NCBI GenBank assembly: GCA_025594325.1
Contig: JANHCV010000011.1
Span: 1,116,001 to 1,180,000 of the forward strand
DNA: 64,000 nucleotides
From: Blastocladiella emersonii ATCC 22665
Lineage: Eukaryota; Blastocladiomycota; Blastocladiomycetes; Blastocladiales; Blastocladiaceae
Direction: 5' to 3'
In this document: positions 38,902 to 49,961 of the stretch, one piece after another
How positions within the stretch are numbered: the first letter of the stretch is position 1
How the letters are laid out: each line of letters opens with the position of its first letter
The notes under the pieces: model-generated
Told to the model about the DNA's origin: nothing
The model's database searches: none
The model's input: only the letters and a program-made list of their open reading frames with translations
Made by a program: the position numbers and the translations under genes

Positions 38902-41391
38902 ATGTTCATCGACGGCTGGCTACACGACGCGCTCGGCGTCCTGCTCGTCATTGTGGCAGCGACGACCGTCCTGTTCGCGCTGTTCCACTGGGTGTTCCAT
39001 ATCGTGCGTGATCTTCGGGTCGGCGACCGGAGCTCGCAACCGTGCTGACGTCCGGTCAACCGTATAGTGGTGCTTCATCGAGATTGCCAAGATCGGCTAC
39101 AACGAGGGCCGCGCCGGCTCGGTGCAGACCTTCAACATGGGCGAGGGTCCCGGCCGCATCGCCATGTGCGTCGTGCTCGGCCTGGCGTACTCGGCGTTCA
39201 TCGGCTTCTTCCTGTTCGTCATCGGCCTGTTCCTCACGTTTAAGGACTACGCGCCGCGGTGGATGTGGATCCAGGACCCGATCATGGACGCCAACCAGCT
39301 GCTGTCCATCTTCGTCGTCTTCTTCGTCATCTACGCGATCCCTTCGGTCATCGCGGCGTTCACGACGACCATCGTCTTCATCCACGACCGCTGGATGATG
39401 CGCTCGCTCAAGAAGGAGCGCCGTGCCGCCATGGCCCACGGTGCAGCGACGGCCGAGGGCGGTAACGGCGGCGCGGCCAGCCCCATATCGTACCACTGGG
39501 ACAAGACGGTCGTGCTGTGCGTGCCCGTGTACATGGAGCCGCTGTCGAACCTGCTGTCGACCATCAACGCGATCGCCGAGAGCGACTACCCGCCTGACAA
39601 GATCGAGGTGCTCGTCGGCTTCGATGACGATAGCACCAAGACGCTCACCATGATGCACACGATCGCGCGCATTCTGTCGGGCGGCGAGATCCGCGGGTTC
39701 GACGCCAAGGAGCACGGCGGCAGCGGGTCTGAGGTCGGCACCCCGCTCCACTCGTCCGCCCCCGACAGCGGGCTGTACATGGGCACGGGCGACCTCGGCG
39801 ACGGCTCGGCCATGTACGACGCGCTGCCGGCGGCCGACGGCCGCAACAAGTACAACGGGCTGCTCAAGATCGCCAACTACGCGCGGTCGTCGGTCGACGT
39901 GCGCCAGTCGCCCGTGTCGCGGCCGCAGTCGCTCGACTACTCGAACGTCGAGCACGACCCGCGCACCATCGAGGCGAGCTACCGCAGCATCAACTACACC
40001 ATCTCGCGGTTCGAGCACGGCGGCAAGCTGCACACGCAGGCCAAGATGTTCGCCATGATCCAGGACCGCGTCGAGTTGGGCCAGTACCCGCGCAACTCGC
40101 TGATTCTGTTCGTCGACAGCGACACGACGCTGGTCCCGTCGACGATCCGCAAGTTTGTCGACCATTTTGAAGTGCACAAGAGTCGCCACGCCGCAACTGG
40201 TACGCCGATGTGCATTGCTGCGATCCTTTCCTTGTACTGACACGCGCTGGACCCTCGCTCAGGCTTCATCCTGTCGCGCAACGGCCACGGTCACAACTTC
40301 CTGCAGCAGCTCCAAGACGCACGTGCTCTCGAATCGCCGCTTCCCGCCCACCGAGCCCCACTCACTCACCCGCCCGCAATGCGTAGGCCGAGTACATTTA
40401 CATGCAGCTGTCGATGCGGTTCACCGAGGCGTCGTTCGGGAGCGTGACGTGCATGCCGGGCGCGCTGACCATGATCAAGTACGAGACCATGGCGGAGCTG
40501 GCCAAGCTGTACTTCCACCAGGCCGACGTGGACTCGACGTTCGAGTTCTGCCGGCGCAAGCTGGGCGAGGACCGGTTCCTGACGCACCTGGCCATGGAGT
40601 ACCTGGGCCCGTTCGCGATCGGGTTCGTGCCCGACGCCGTATCCAAGACCGAGGCACCCGGCAACGCGTACGACCTGCTGCGGCAGCGTCGGCGGTGGCT
40701 GCTCGGGTCGTTGACAAACGAGGTCTACATGATCACGACGCCGTCGTTCGTGCTCAAGTTCCCCGCCCTGATCGCGCTGCGCATCCTCAACATCTTCCGC
40801 CTCGGCGGCACGCTCTTCTACCTCCTCGCGCTCGAGTACATCATCGTCGGCATCCTGTACCCGGACGACTTCATTGCGTCCGACGTCATCTACGTGATCG
40901 GGATCCCGCTGCTCATCTGGATCTTCCTCGCGGTCTGGGCGCTCTGGCAGCGCCGGTACAAGACGCTCTTCTTCTTCTTCCTCTACATCCTCCTCAACCA
41001 GTTCATGGAGCTCGGGTACTACGGGTACGCGCTCTGGACGCTGCGCGAGCGGACGTGGGGCGGGCCGCGCGCGGCGGGCGAGGAGGAGGACGAGGGCGAC
41101 GACGCGACCAAGACGTCCGACCACCACCAGCAGGACGACGACGGCACCGACTCGTTCGTCATCGGCAGCCCGGCCATGTACAACGGCTCGCCGCTGCGCG
41201 CGCCCGCGTCGCCCGTGCCCGTCCACGGGTACATGGTCCAGCACCACCAGTACAACGGCAACGGCAACGGCCACGGCGGCCGCGACTCGCCCGCCATGGG
41301 CAGCCCGAGTGCGTACAGCTCCCCGCTCCGCGGCGGCGCCCCGGGCTCGCCCGCGCCCGTCCACGGGTTCGTCATCCAGCAGAACCGCTAG
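38902..41391 (+). CDS. Chitin synthase-like family 2 glycosyltransferase, copy B
   Basis: Four exons (38902-39003, 39068-40199, 40263-40318, 40387-41391) give 764 residues, with exon structure matching copy A at 12387. Exon 1 is again a single hydrophobic helix followed by a phase-0 intron (GTGCGT donor). Catalytic motifs are DSD (384-386), EDR (491-493) and QRRRW (530-534), then four C-terminal helices. The third intron uses the same GCACGT non-canonical donor. The first 395 or so residues differ from copy A at many positions, but the stretch from VHKSRHAATG to the end of the last helix is identical in DNA. The C-terminal tail is unique: about 100 hydrophilic residues with two copies of a GSP...SPLR...SPxPVHGxxxQ motif, probably cytosolic. 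Expected role: cell-wall chitin synthesis at the plasma membrane. Confidence 0.82.
40172..41075 (+). repeat. 904-bp tract identical to 13671-14574
   Basis: Copy B partner of the homogenised chitin synthase 3' tract, including two introns. Identity was judged line by line by eye. Confidence 0.85.
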
Positions 41392-41424
41392 GTTCGCGCG
41401 CCGTCGCGCGAGCGGCAGCGCAAG

Positions 41425-42090
41425 AGTGCTCTAGTATCCATTAGCTTCTATATCAATCTCAACCATTTTTTGTCGACGCATCAGGAGGAGCGGCGCGAAA
41501 AGAGCGGCGCGATGTCAAAGTCGACGAGCCCACGCAGGTACGGGTAGTAAGAGCGCGCCGAGTTGCGAGGTCGCGCGGCCATGGTCGGATGGATGAAGAG
41601 CCCCACGTATCGACTGGCGCAAGGTCGAGCGGCGTCGCCACCGTGAGGGCCAGCGCGAAGCGGAACGGTGATCAACCGAGCTCAAGTAGGCCTCAACGGG
41701 TGAAGCGAGACGGGCGAGTACGGCCGTGTCCGAGCGAGCCATGCCGCAACGCAACTGCAAGTGTCGAATCGAGCAGATCGGATATGGCAGCGCCGAGTAT
41801 GGCGCGTCGCAAAGGGAACAGCACGCTGACCGTCGCTCAGCAGCGAGCAGTGCGCTGCGAGGATCGGCGCGATGAGAGCTCGGACCCCTGCGCTCGTGCG
41901 GCGCGAGACCGTCAAGACTGTGCATGGAAGCAGCGTGTGATACATGGTGCGTGATGAGCGATACATGGTATGTCGGTCAACGAAGGTAGAGAGGGGCCGA
42001 CCACGGCCGAGTCGTCGAGTTGGTCGCGCGAAGTGGCGCGCCGCGGTCACACGACGCGTTGCCAGGTCCGCGCATGAGCTCTCGACTCTG
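41425..42090. repeat. Inverted copy of sequences at 56.2 and 57.4-58.2 kb
   Basis: The gap between chitin synthase B and the next gene is largely repeated in reverse orientation on the right side of the window. CTCTAGTATCC...TATATCAATCTCAACCATTTTT (about 41430-41473) matches the reverse complement of 56226-56290. The GACTTTGACATCGCGCC / TTCGCGCTGGCCCTCACGG region and the GTATCGCTCAT...CACCATGTATCA...GCTGCTTCCATG region (41480-41960, read on the minus strand) match 57546-58200. GCGGCGCGCCACTTCGC / GTCACACGACGCGTTGCCA (about 42030-42070) matches 57440-57490. No intact gene is visible in either copy. Confidence 0.7.
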
Positions 42091-42144
42091 CTCTCGACTT
42101 GACCGGCTGCCGTCGCCTCCGCCCCCGCTCTCCCAACCGTCACA

Positions 42145-43853
42145 ATGCATCAAATGAAATCTGAGCACGCGCCTCAACGCACCACCGACCGCCGTCCCAT
42201 CGATTCCGACTCCGACGGCGACGGCACCGACGCCCGTCCCGCGAAACGCGCAACGACCGCCGCTTCGGCGTGGGCCGCGGACTTTGCCGACCTCCTCGTC
42301 TCGCTCCCCCAAACGAGCGCGTCGATCCAGGAGGACTCGTTCCACGACCGTCTGGCGTCAGCGGTCGCGCACTATGCGCGGGACCATCCACGGCGCGCGC
42401 TGGCGGTGCTGGCGGCGCCCGCCTCGGCCCGCGCGATCGCCGCGTGTCTCGAGGTCGCGTGCCCCTCGGGCGAGGGAAAGGGGATGGGTGAAGAAGAGGT
42501 GGACGGCCGGCTCGCGCTGTTCGCCGCGCGCATGTGCTGCCTGCAGGCGCGGCTGTGGCACGCGGCGCCGCGCGGGGAGCGCGAGGGGGAGACGGCGTTT
42601 ACGGAAGTCCTGGTGCCGCTGATGCGGCGCGTGGTCAAGGCGGTGCAGCTGGAGGTGCGAGAGAAGTCCGAGTCGTAGGCGCGTTTTCACTTGCTGACGG
42701 GGTGCTCCGTTAGCCCGAACACGTCGACCCGCACCTCGTCCTAGCGTGGCTCGAGCTGCTCGCCGAGTTCCCGCTCGAACGGTCGCGGTACAAGTGCACG
42801 GCGCCCGACGCGCCGCCGCTGCGGGCGTGTCTCGCGCACCCCAACTACAACGTGCGTCCCCTTCCCCGCTCCCATTACTCGCGAACATCCACTGACACCG
42901 CTCTGTAGGTCGTCCGGCACGCGTGCACCGCGATCGCGTCAATCGCCGCAACCCACCCTCCCTCCTCCACCCCGTCCCTGAAGCCGCTCCTCGCCCCGCT
43001 CCTCTCTCCCACCCACGCGTCGCCCTCACCCGCCCTCGCCGGCCTCGAACTCGCCGCCGCCATCCTGTCCCACGATAGCCCCCGCTCGCTGCTCCCCGAC
43101 GAACTCGCGCTCGTGACCTCGCTCGCCGTCGCGTCGCCACACGTCCTGGTCCGCCGCAAAGTCCACGGCCTGTTTCTCGCGTACCCCGCGACGTTCGGTG
43201 ACGTGGTCCCGCTCGCGCAAGAGCTCGTCGCGCGAGGCTGGGCTGCGGACGCCGTGCACCTGCTGCCCGGCGTGGCCTCGCCCAAGGCGGCGAGGGAGAC
43301 CGCGGACGCGTGCGTAGCGTCCGGCCGCGTCGCGGCGGCGAGCGTGGTCGCGGCGATGGTCCGTGGACCGAAGGCGGATGGGGAGCGGTTGGCGTGGAGT
43401 CTCAAGGCGATCAACGCGGGCGGGGAGGGCAAGGCGTGGCCGTTCCACGCGGTCGCGCAGTACGCGGTCTCACTGGGCGACATCATTGCGGTCCGCGAGA
43501 CGGTAGCGCGCTCGCTCGCGGCGAACCGCGCCGACGAGCGGCACGTCGGCGAGTGTCTGCTGGCGCTGCGCGAGGTCGGGGTGCCCGACTCTGCCAAAGC
43601 GGTGGTCGAGACGTTGACGGAGCACTCGAGCTCGTTGATTGCGGGGCTTGCGGCGGGGTTGCTCGGGCGCGCGGTCGAGGAGGAGAGCGATGAGGAGGAG
43701 GATGCATGGGGCGATGCAGAAGAAGCGCGACCGCTGGGGTACGAGGCCGAGCTGCGCGACCTGCTGGTGACGGTGCACTTCTACCAGGCGCGGCGCGGCG
43801 GGTGCGACGAGGAGGGCGGCGGGCACGAGCACAACTGGATGGACTGCTACTGA
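42145..43853 (+). CDS. Unrecognised helical-repeat-like protein
   Basis: Three exons (42145-42654, 42714-42851, 42909-43853) encode 530 residues, with introns of 59 and 57 nt starting GTGCG. All phases are 0 and the joined frame is continuous (QLE-PEHVDPHLVLAWLELL and HPNYN-VVRHACTAIASIAA). The N-terminus is polar with a DSDSDGDGTD acidic run and a basic patch. The remainder is a string of amphipathic Ala/Leu/Val-rich helices with HEAT/ARM-like pacing (ALVTSLAVASPHVLVRRKVHGLFLA). The C-terminus is acidic (EEESDEEEDAWGDAEE) and ends with GGGHEHNWMDCY. A scaffold or adaptor is plausible, but I cannot assign a family. In-frame ATGs at 42145 and 42154 are both possible starts. Confidence 0.68.
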
Positions 43854-43884
43854 CGCGCAGTGACACAATATATTCGAAGGAAAT

Positions 43885-44724
43885 CTAACCCATGTGGGCG
43901 GGGCTGTACACGACGGCCGAGAACAGGGTGCCCGCGATGATCCCGTTGACGAGCTCGGGGAGCGTGTGGTAGTACATCATGGTGATCCCGAGCATCGCGA
44001 CCCAGAGCATCGACAGCGCGTTGATCCAGCGCTTGGCCGCGCGGAACGGCGACGCGGCCTTGCGCCGAGCCAGCGCGTCGTTGACCACATCACCCGCAGG
44101 CGGCTTGCTCCCCTCGGGCCGCGTGTGCGCGTTCTGAGAGTCGCCAAAGACCAGGAACTCGAGCTGCAGGAACAGGAACGAGTGGACGAGCAGGAGGCAG
44201 TGGCCGGACACGTCGTGCCCGCCGGTCCAGACCCCGCCGTGGCCGCGGCACGCGGCAATGTTCGCGGCGCGCGCGCCGTGTGCGCGGAAGTGCGCGAGGT
44301 GATCCGGGTGGTACTCCTCGACGTCGCCCGGCAGCGCGCACTTCCCGCCGACCTCGCGGTTGAACCGGTCGAGCAGCGGCGCGCCAAAGAACCACTGCGT
44401 CAGCGTGATCCAGTACGCGGTCGCCAGCGAGTACCGGACCAGCGCGGCCAGCCGACGCTCGTGCGGCCAGTGCCGCATCCGCGCGAGCGCCAGGAAGAAG
44501 ACGACCGACGTCCATGCCCACGCGTACTTGGCAAAGTACACGTTGAAGAAGGATTTCTTCTCGGTCAGCAGCGGGATGTGCGGGAACTCGATGAACCACT
44601 TGAGGACCGACACGCCGACGGCGGCCGTGGCCGCGGCGAACGGGAACACGAACGGCGACGACGGCGACGTCGCGGTCGACGCCACGAGCGCCGGCGGGTC
44701 AATGTCGGCGGCGGTAGCGGCCAT
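43885..44724 (-). CDS. FIT2/SCS3-like fat-storage-inducing transmembrane protein
   Basis: One exon, 279 residues. Six hydrophobic segments are visible. The two conserved histidine sites of the FIT family are present: GHDVSGHCLLL (His170 and His175) and YYHTLPELVNG (His253). TEKKSFFNVYFAKYAWAWT near residues 54-72 is also typical of the family. FIT proteins are ER membrane lipid (acyl-CoA) diphosphatase-like enzymes needed for lipid-droplet budding and ER phospholipid balance; yeast has SCS3 and YFT2. The start was set at the ATG opening MAATAADIDPP; upstream in-frame sequence reaching 45060 looks non-coding. Its first 60 codons and upstream flank recur as a truncated copy at 56387-56665. Confidence 0.86.
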   Translation of the reverse strand: MAATAADIDPPALVASTATSPSSPFVFPFAAATAAVGVSVLKWFIEFPHIPLLTEKKSFFNVYFAKYAWAWTSVVFFLALARMRHWPHERRLAALVRYSLATAYWITLTQWFFGAPLLDRFNREVGGKCALPGDVEEYHPDHLAHFRAHGARAANIAACRGHGGVWTGGHDVSGHCLLLVHSFLFLQLEFLVFGDSQNAHTRPEGSKPPAGDVVNDALARRKAASPFRAAKRWINALSMLWVAMLGITMMYYHTLPELVNGIIAGTLFSAVVYSPAHMG

Positions 44725-45099
44725 GGTTGGTCGGTGGTCTACGATCGATGGTCGCACGCGCAGGTGGGTCAGCGCTCGAGGATCGCTCGTGTTCATGCAG
44801 TCTTCATGGGCGCTTACATGCAGCAGGATCAGGACTAGCCTTGAAGAAAGGGAGAGAGAGGGCGGGCGGGAGGAGTGCGGGTTGACGAGCACACTCGGCA
44901 CGCTCTCCCGACCAACGCCAGCAAGCGCCGAACACGTCAGTGGGGGCGGTGGCGTAGTGTCGGTGACGTCACCCTGCCTGACGCGCGCCACTGCAGTGAA
45001 AACCGACCGACCCGACCAAGTGTGTTGCAAGTTAACTGTTACATTTGAAAAGAACAACAAAAAGGAGAAACCACAAAAATCAGAGAACTACACGGTCAG
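44725..45099. other. Intergenic between FIT2-like and CCT2
   Basis: About 375 bases, both neighbours on the minus strand. The segment near 44731-44820 is shared with the truncated copy at 56387-56483. An A-rich stretch (about 45045-45090) just after the CCT2 stop is probably its 3' end region. Confidence 0.5.
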
Positions 45100-46969
45100 T
45101 TACTGGCGCGAGCGCTGGCGCGGCGCGGCGCGGAGGATATCGTCGACGCGGAGGATCATCTCGGCGGCCTCGGACGCGGACAGGACCACCTGGCGCTTGA
45201 GCTTGTACGACTCGGTGATGCCGAGGTCGCGCACGTCTCCGACGTCGCCCTTGTCCATGTCGAGCCCGGCCGTCGTCTTGCCGGCGTAGTGCGCCGCGCG
45301 GAGCCGAGCGACCAGGTCCGACGAGTCGTAACCCGCGTTGTCGGCGAGGATCGTGGGCATCTGGCGCAGCGCGCGCGCAAACGCCTCGACGGCCATGGCC
45401 TTCTTGCCGGCCGTGGTGGCCGCGGCCTCGTCGACGGCCTTGGACATGAGCATCTCCGAGCACCCGCCGCCGAGCACCGTGCGCGTCTCCTTGACCGTCT
45501 GCGACAGGACCGCGAGCGCGTCGTGCAGGGACCGCTCGGCCTCGTCGAGAAGCTGGTGCGTGGCGCCGCGCAGGACGACCGTGCATGCCTCGCCGGCGGC
45601 GACCCCCGAGAACTTGATGAGCTTGTCCTCGCCGATCATGATCTCCTCGATCAGCTTGCACTTGCCGAGCTTGACGAGCTCGGGGTGGTCAAAGGTCGAC
45701 GCGATCTCCCCGCCCGTCACGAGCGCGAGGCGCTCGACGCCGTCGAAATCGGCGTGCTCGATGGACGCGATGCCGGCGTCGGCGAACAGCTGCTCGGGCC
45801 AGTTGTAGATGAGCTGGCGGTTGACAAAGCAGTTGATGCCGTGGGCCTTGATCTTGTCGACCTTGTCGCGCATCTTGTCGCGCTCGGCGCGCTCGAGCTC
45901 GGCGAGCTTGCCCGTCGCGTCGACGCGGACGCGCGCGCCGAACACCTTGATCTTGTCCGTGTCCATGGGCGTGTTAGCGATCAGGATGGTCGCGTTCTCG
46001 ATGCGCTTCGGGCAGTTGACGCCAATCTTCTTGTCGAGGATGAAGCCCTCGTCGAGGTACGAGTCGAGGAGGCGGCCGCCGACCTTCTTGATGATCTGGA
46101 TGTTGTCGAGGTTGGTCGACCCCTTGAGGCGCAGCACCGCGTCGACGGCGAGCTCCGAGAAGTACTCGCGGTCCTGCGACAGCACCTTGGACGAGAGCGT
46201 GGTGCGGGCAATGTTGATGAGGTCCTTGCGGAACTTGGCGGGGTCCGAGCCGTTGTCGACGGCGGCGGCCTCGAGGGCGGCGAGCGCGGCGGCCGACGCG
46301 ATGCGGTAGCCCTCAATGATGATCTGCGGGTGGATCTTGTGGGCCACGAGCTTCTCGGCCTCGCGCAGCAGCTCGGACGCGAACACGCACACGGAGGTGG
46401 TGCCGTCGCCCACCTCGTCGTCCTGCACCTTGGACAGGTTGACGAGCACCTTGGCGGCGGGGTTGTCGAGCCAGATGGACTTGAGGATGGTGGCGCCGTC
46501 GTTGGTCACCATGATCTCGCCCGTCGACATGGACTGCAGGATCTTGTCCATGCCCTTGGGCCCGAGCGTCGACTTGACGAGGTCGCCCACGGCGATGGCG
46601 CCAATGAACGACGACTATGAGATGGGCGGGTCGGTTAGGGCGGCGGGCGCGCGTGGGAACAGAGGGGGCGCGCGCGTACCAGGCGAGCGTTCTCGGCACG
46701 CTCCTCGCTCGCCTCCTCGTTGAAGATATTGATGGGGGAAAATGACTAGACGGCGGACGCGTATCACAAGGTCAGCCGCCGAGGCGCGTCGTTTACGAGG
46801 TTCCCCGCCGCGCGAGCACGCGCGCGATCCGCGCTCCAGCGTGAAGCGCCACGCGTCGAATTCATCGTTGATCCATGTGTTGGGTGCGTCGCGCGGCGCG
46901 TCTTCGTGCGCGTGCTCGTTGGCGATGCATGTGCGGCGGGTGTCGGTGCGGCGGTGCGGCACGCACCAT
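45100..46969 (-). CDS. CCT2: T-complex protein 1 subunit beta (CCT2)
   Basis: Three exons are proposed: 46969-46967 (just ATG), 46745-46680 and 46614-45100, giving 527 residues. Exon 2 encodes [22 protein letters not shown], matching the family start PVNIF...ERAETARL, and exon 3 continues [14 protein letters not shown]. Group II chaperonin ATP motifs are present: [19 protein letters not shown] and GDGTTS (about 92-97), and the C-terminal half has GGGCSEML and [15 protein letters not shown]. Residues such as [30 protein letters not shown] and IEHADF identify the beta subunit. It is part of the TRiC ring that folds actin and tubulin in the cytosol. Exon 1 is inferred: exon 2 follows an in-frame TAG with no ATG, and ACC-ATG-GTGCGT upstream supplies both start and donor (221-nt intron). 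Confidence 0.85.
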
Positions 46970-48163
46970 GGTGACGGGGACGCCAGATCACAGCGCCTCG
47001 GTCGGGGCGGCGGGGAAGAGGAAGAGAGCGAGCGCGTCGGCGGCGGAGCAGGGCAGCAGCAGGCGGCGGCAGGCGTGTGAGCGGCGGGTCTCCTGAGCAA
47101 AGGTGGGCGTTTCTCGCCGCTCTCGGCGCGCGCCGCTCTCACGCGCGAAGGCGCGAAGGCGCGAAGGTGCGAGAAGGAAGGGAAACCAGCGCGTGCCGAT
47201 CGCACGTGGGCGCGAGGCGGATCTCACCTGATGGTTTTGCGCCTCATTTTTCTGTCTCTCGCCTCACGCCACGCCGGCGCGGGTACAAAAAGCGCCAGCG
47301 ACCCCGCCCTCCCCGGGACTTGCTCGGTGATCTTAACTTCACCGAGTGACCTCGTTAGGTGCTGGGCGCCCCTCCATGGCCCGTGCAACGCTACCGGTCG
47401 CTCGGGCGATCGACCCGCTGAGATTATCTCCTGGCTCGCGCTGCGAAGTGCGCGGCTGGTTCATCTGCTCGGCTACAGGCTCGTCTCGGAGCGTGAGTTG
47501 CTACTTTATTCCTCGTCTGCGCGCGTTTCCTTGCGCAACGTCTGACCTTGGCGTAAGTCCGGTGTACTCGACATCTCGGTCGACGCCGACTCAGCGCAGC
47601 CGCCTTCGCTCTCAACGTTCTTGAGGCTGATGTCTCTCAAGAAGCGGCCCTCGCCGCTTCGAAAGCGACTTGGGCAGGTTGACCGACCGCGACGTCGTTC
47701 CCCGCCTTCCTGCCGACCTCGGTGATACTCGCTGGCGCCTACGCGCGATCCTTGGCGAGCCTCACGACCACGGCCTCGTCCAAGGTTTCAGCGTTCATTT
47801 GAGCGAGGTCCGCGTACTTGCCGCGACCAGCGTGCTCGTCGAGCACGGCCACCGACCGCCGACCACCGCGAGCTCCCTCTCGAGCTGCTCTCACCGCGGC
47901 CGCCTCTCGCAGCGACCTCAGCCCGCCCGCTCTCATCCGTAATAGACGCCCCCATGAGTCGTCGGGCGATCCCGGAACCGGCGTTTCGCTAGGAACAGCG
48001 AGGCGCAGAGCCAGGGACGAAAATGGTCGCACTCGCGTGACCTCACTTGGGGACTCCGCTTCCGCAACACCACCGCTCGGTCGCTCGCCATCGCCCCACT
48101 CCTCTCCCTCTCCTCCCCGCCGTTGCCCGCCGCTCGCCCGCACCGCCAACCACCACGCTCGCC
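46970..48163. other. Divergent intergenic region between CCT2 and KGD2
   Basis: About 1.2 kb, the longest non-coding gap among the housekeeping genes. Short CGCGAAGG repeats occur near 47150-47170. An ORF at 47670-47942 (+, 90 codons) has some coding-like amino acid texture but no recognisable family. No tRNA or rRNA seen. Confidence 0.4.
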
Positions 48164-49746
48164 ATGTTGTCTGCCGCCACCCGCCGCGCCGCCGTGCGCT
48201 CGGCCGCCTCCGTGGCCGCCCGCGCCGCTGTCCGCCCCACTGCCGCCGCCGCCATGTCGACGGTCGCTCGCGCCGCGGCTGTTCGCGCGCCCGCTGCTGC
48301 CCAGTATGTCTTGGCTCGGATGCGGTGAGCGACGTGAGGCTGACACGTCTGTCGTGCCCGTAGGCTGCTGCGCCCCGCTATCGCCGTCGTTGCCCGCCGC
48401 GGCTACGGTACGCTCGCCCGCGACCCATTGACGGATCGGCTCGAGTTGACGTTCATCTCCCACGATGTGTAGCCGACTTCGTCACCGTCAAGGTCCCCCA
48501 GATGGCCGACTCCATCTCTGAGGGCACCCTCAAGACGTGGCACAAGAGTACGCCTCTCCATTTCCAACGCGGAACCTGCCCGATCTCATCTTCCCGCAAA
48601 ACCGAATAGAGGTCGGCGACTTTGTCAAGGCCGACGAGGAGGTCGCGACCATCGAGACCGACAAGATCGACGTGGCCGTCAACGCGCCCGCGTCGGGCGT
48701 CATCGCCGAGCTGTTCGCCGCCGAGGAGGACACGGTCGTCGTCGCCGCCGACCTGTTCAAGCTCGAGAAGAAGGATGCCTCCGAGGGTCCGTTTTCGTGA
48801 CTTGTCACGGCCAAGACGCGCAACTCACGTCGTCAACCGTCCGTGTGTAGCTCCCGCCGCCGCTGCCCCCGCTCCCGCTGCCGCCGCCCCTGCCCCGGCT
48901 GCTGCTGCTGCCCCCGCTCCCGCTGCCGCCCCGGCTGCCCCGGCTGCCCCCGCGCCGGCTGTCGCCGCCCCCGTGGCCGCTGCCCCCAAGCCCGCGGCTG
49001 CCCCCGCCGCCGCTGCTCCGGCCCCCGCCACCTCTGCCCCCGCTGCGTTCGCGCGTGTCGAGGAGCGCGAGAAGATGACGCGGATGCGCCTGCGCATCGC
49101 CGAGCGCCTCAAGGAGTCGCAGAACACGGCGGCGTCGCTGACGACGTTCAACGAGATTGACATGTCGAACCTGATCGAGTTCCGCGCAAAGTACAAGGAC
49201 CAGATCCTCAAGGAGCACGGCATCAAGTTCGGGTTCATGTCGGCGTTCATCAAGGCGACGGCGTACGGCATCAAGCACGTGCCCGTCATCAACGCGCGCA
49301 TCGAGGGCAACGAGGTCGTGTACCCGAACTTTGTCGATGTCTCGGTCGCCGTGGCCACGCCCAAGGGGCTCGTGACCCCCGTCCTCCGCAACACGCAGTC
49401 GCAGTCGCTGCTCGAGGTCGAGCGGTCCCTCGCCGAGGCGGCCGCCAAGGCCCGCGACAACAAGCTGACGATCGAGGATATGGCCGGCGGTACCTTCACC
49501 ATCTCCAACGGCGGCGTGTTCGGGTCCATGTTCGGCACCCCGATCATCAACATGCCGCAGTCGGCGATCCTCGGCATGCACGCCGTCAAGGAGCGCGCCG
49601 TCGTCGTCAACGGCAAGGTCGAGGTCCGCCCCGTCATGTACATCTGCCTCACCTACGACCACCGCCTCATCGACGGCCGCGAGGCCACCACCTTCCTCAT
49701 GAAGGTCAAGGAGGCCATCGAGGACCCCCGCCGCATGCTCCTGTAA
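48164..49746 (+). CDS. KGD2: Dihydrolipoyllysine succinyltransferase (E2 of 2-oxoglutarate dehydrogenase)
   Basis: Five exons (48164-48303, 48364-48407, 48473-48547, 48610-48786, 48851-49746) encode 443 residues; introns are 60-65 nt with TAG acceptors. The Arg/Ala-rich N-terminus ([23 protein letters not shown]) is a mitochondrial presequence ending near ARRGY. The lipoyl domain (about 62-140) carries the lipoylated lysine in ETDKIDV (Lys105). An Ala/Pro linker of about 60 residues (146-205) leads straight to the catalytic domain, with the active-site motif DHRLIDGRE (His416, Asp420). No peripheral-subunit-binding domain is visible, as is usual for eukaryotic E2o. In the TCA cycle it transfers succinyl from lipoate to CoA in the matrix. 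The alternative, E2 of pyruvate dehydrogenase, lacks this layout. Confidence 0.9.
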
Positions 49747-49961
49747 GCATGTACCGCCCTTGTGTTAGTCTTCCCTCTCCCCGCCCTCTATTCTTCAACA
49801 ACTAAGCAGCTCTTCTTTTGTTCACCGCCCGTGCTGGCGCGTCCGCTCGCTCTCCCTGCTCCCTCACTCTACCCCACCAACCAACCGAACGCTGAAATAT
49901 GACGGAATGATCAAAGTGTATCGTCGCGTCCACAGCACGGCCCGCCCGCGGGACGACGCGC

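Noticed and set aside
47670-47942. Small + strand ORF (90 codons) upstream of KGD2
   Set aside because: Some coding-like texture but no motif, no supporting context, and it lies in a divergent promoter region; left as part of the intergenic entry.
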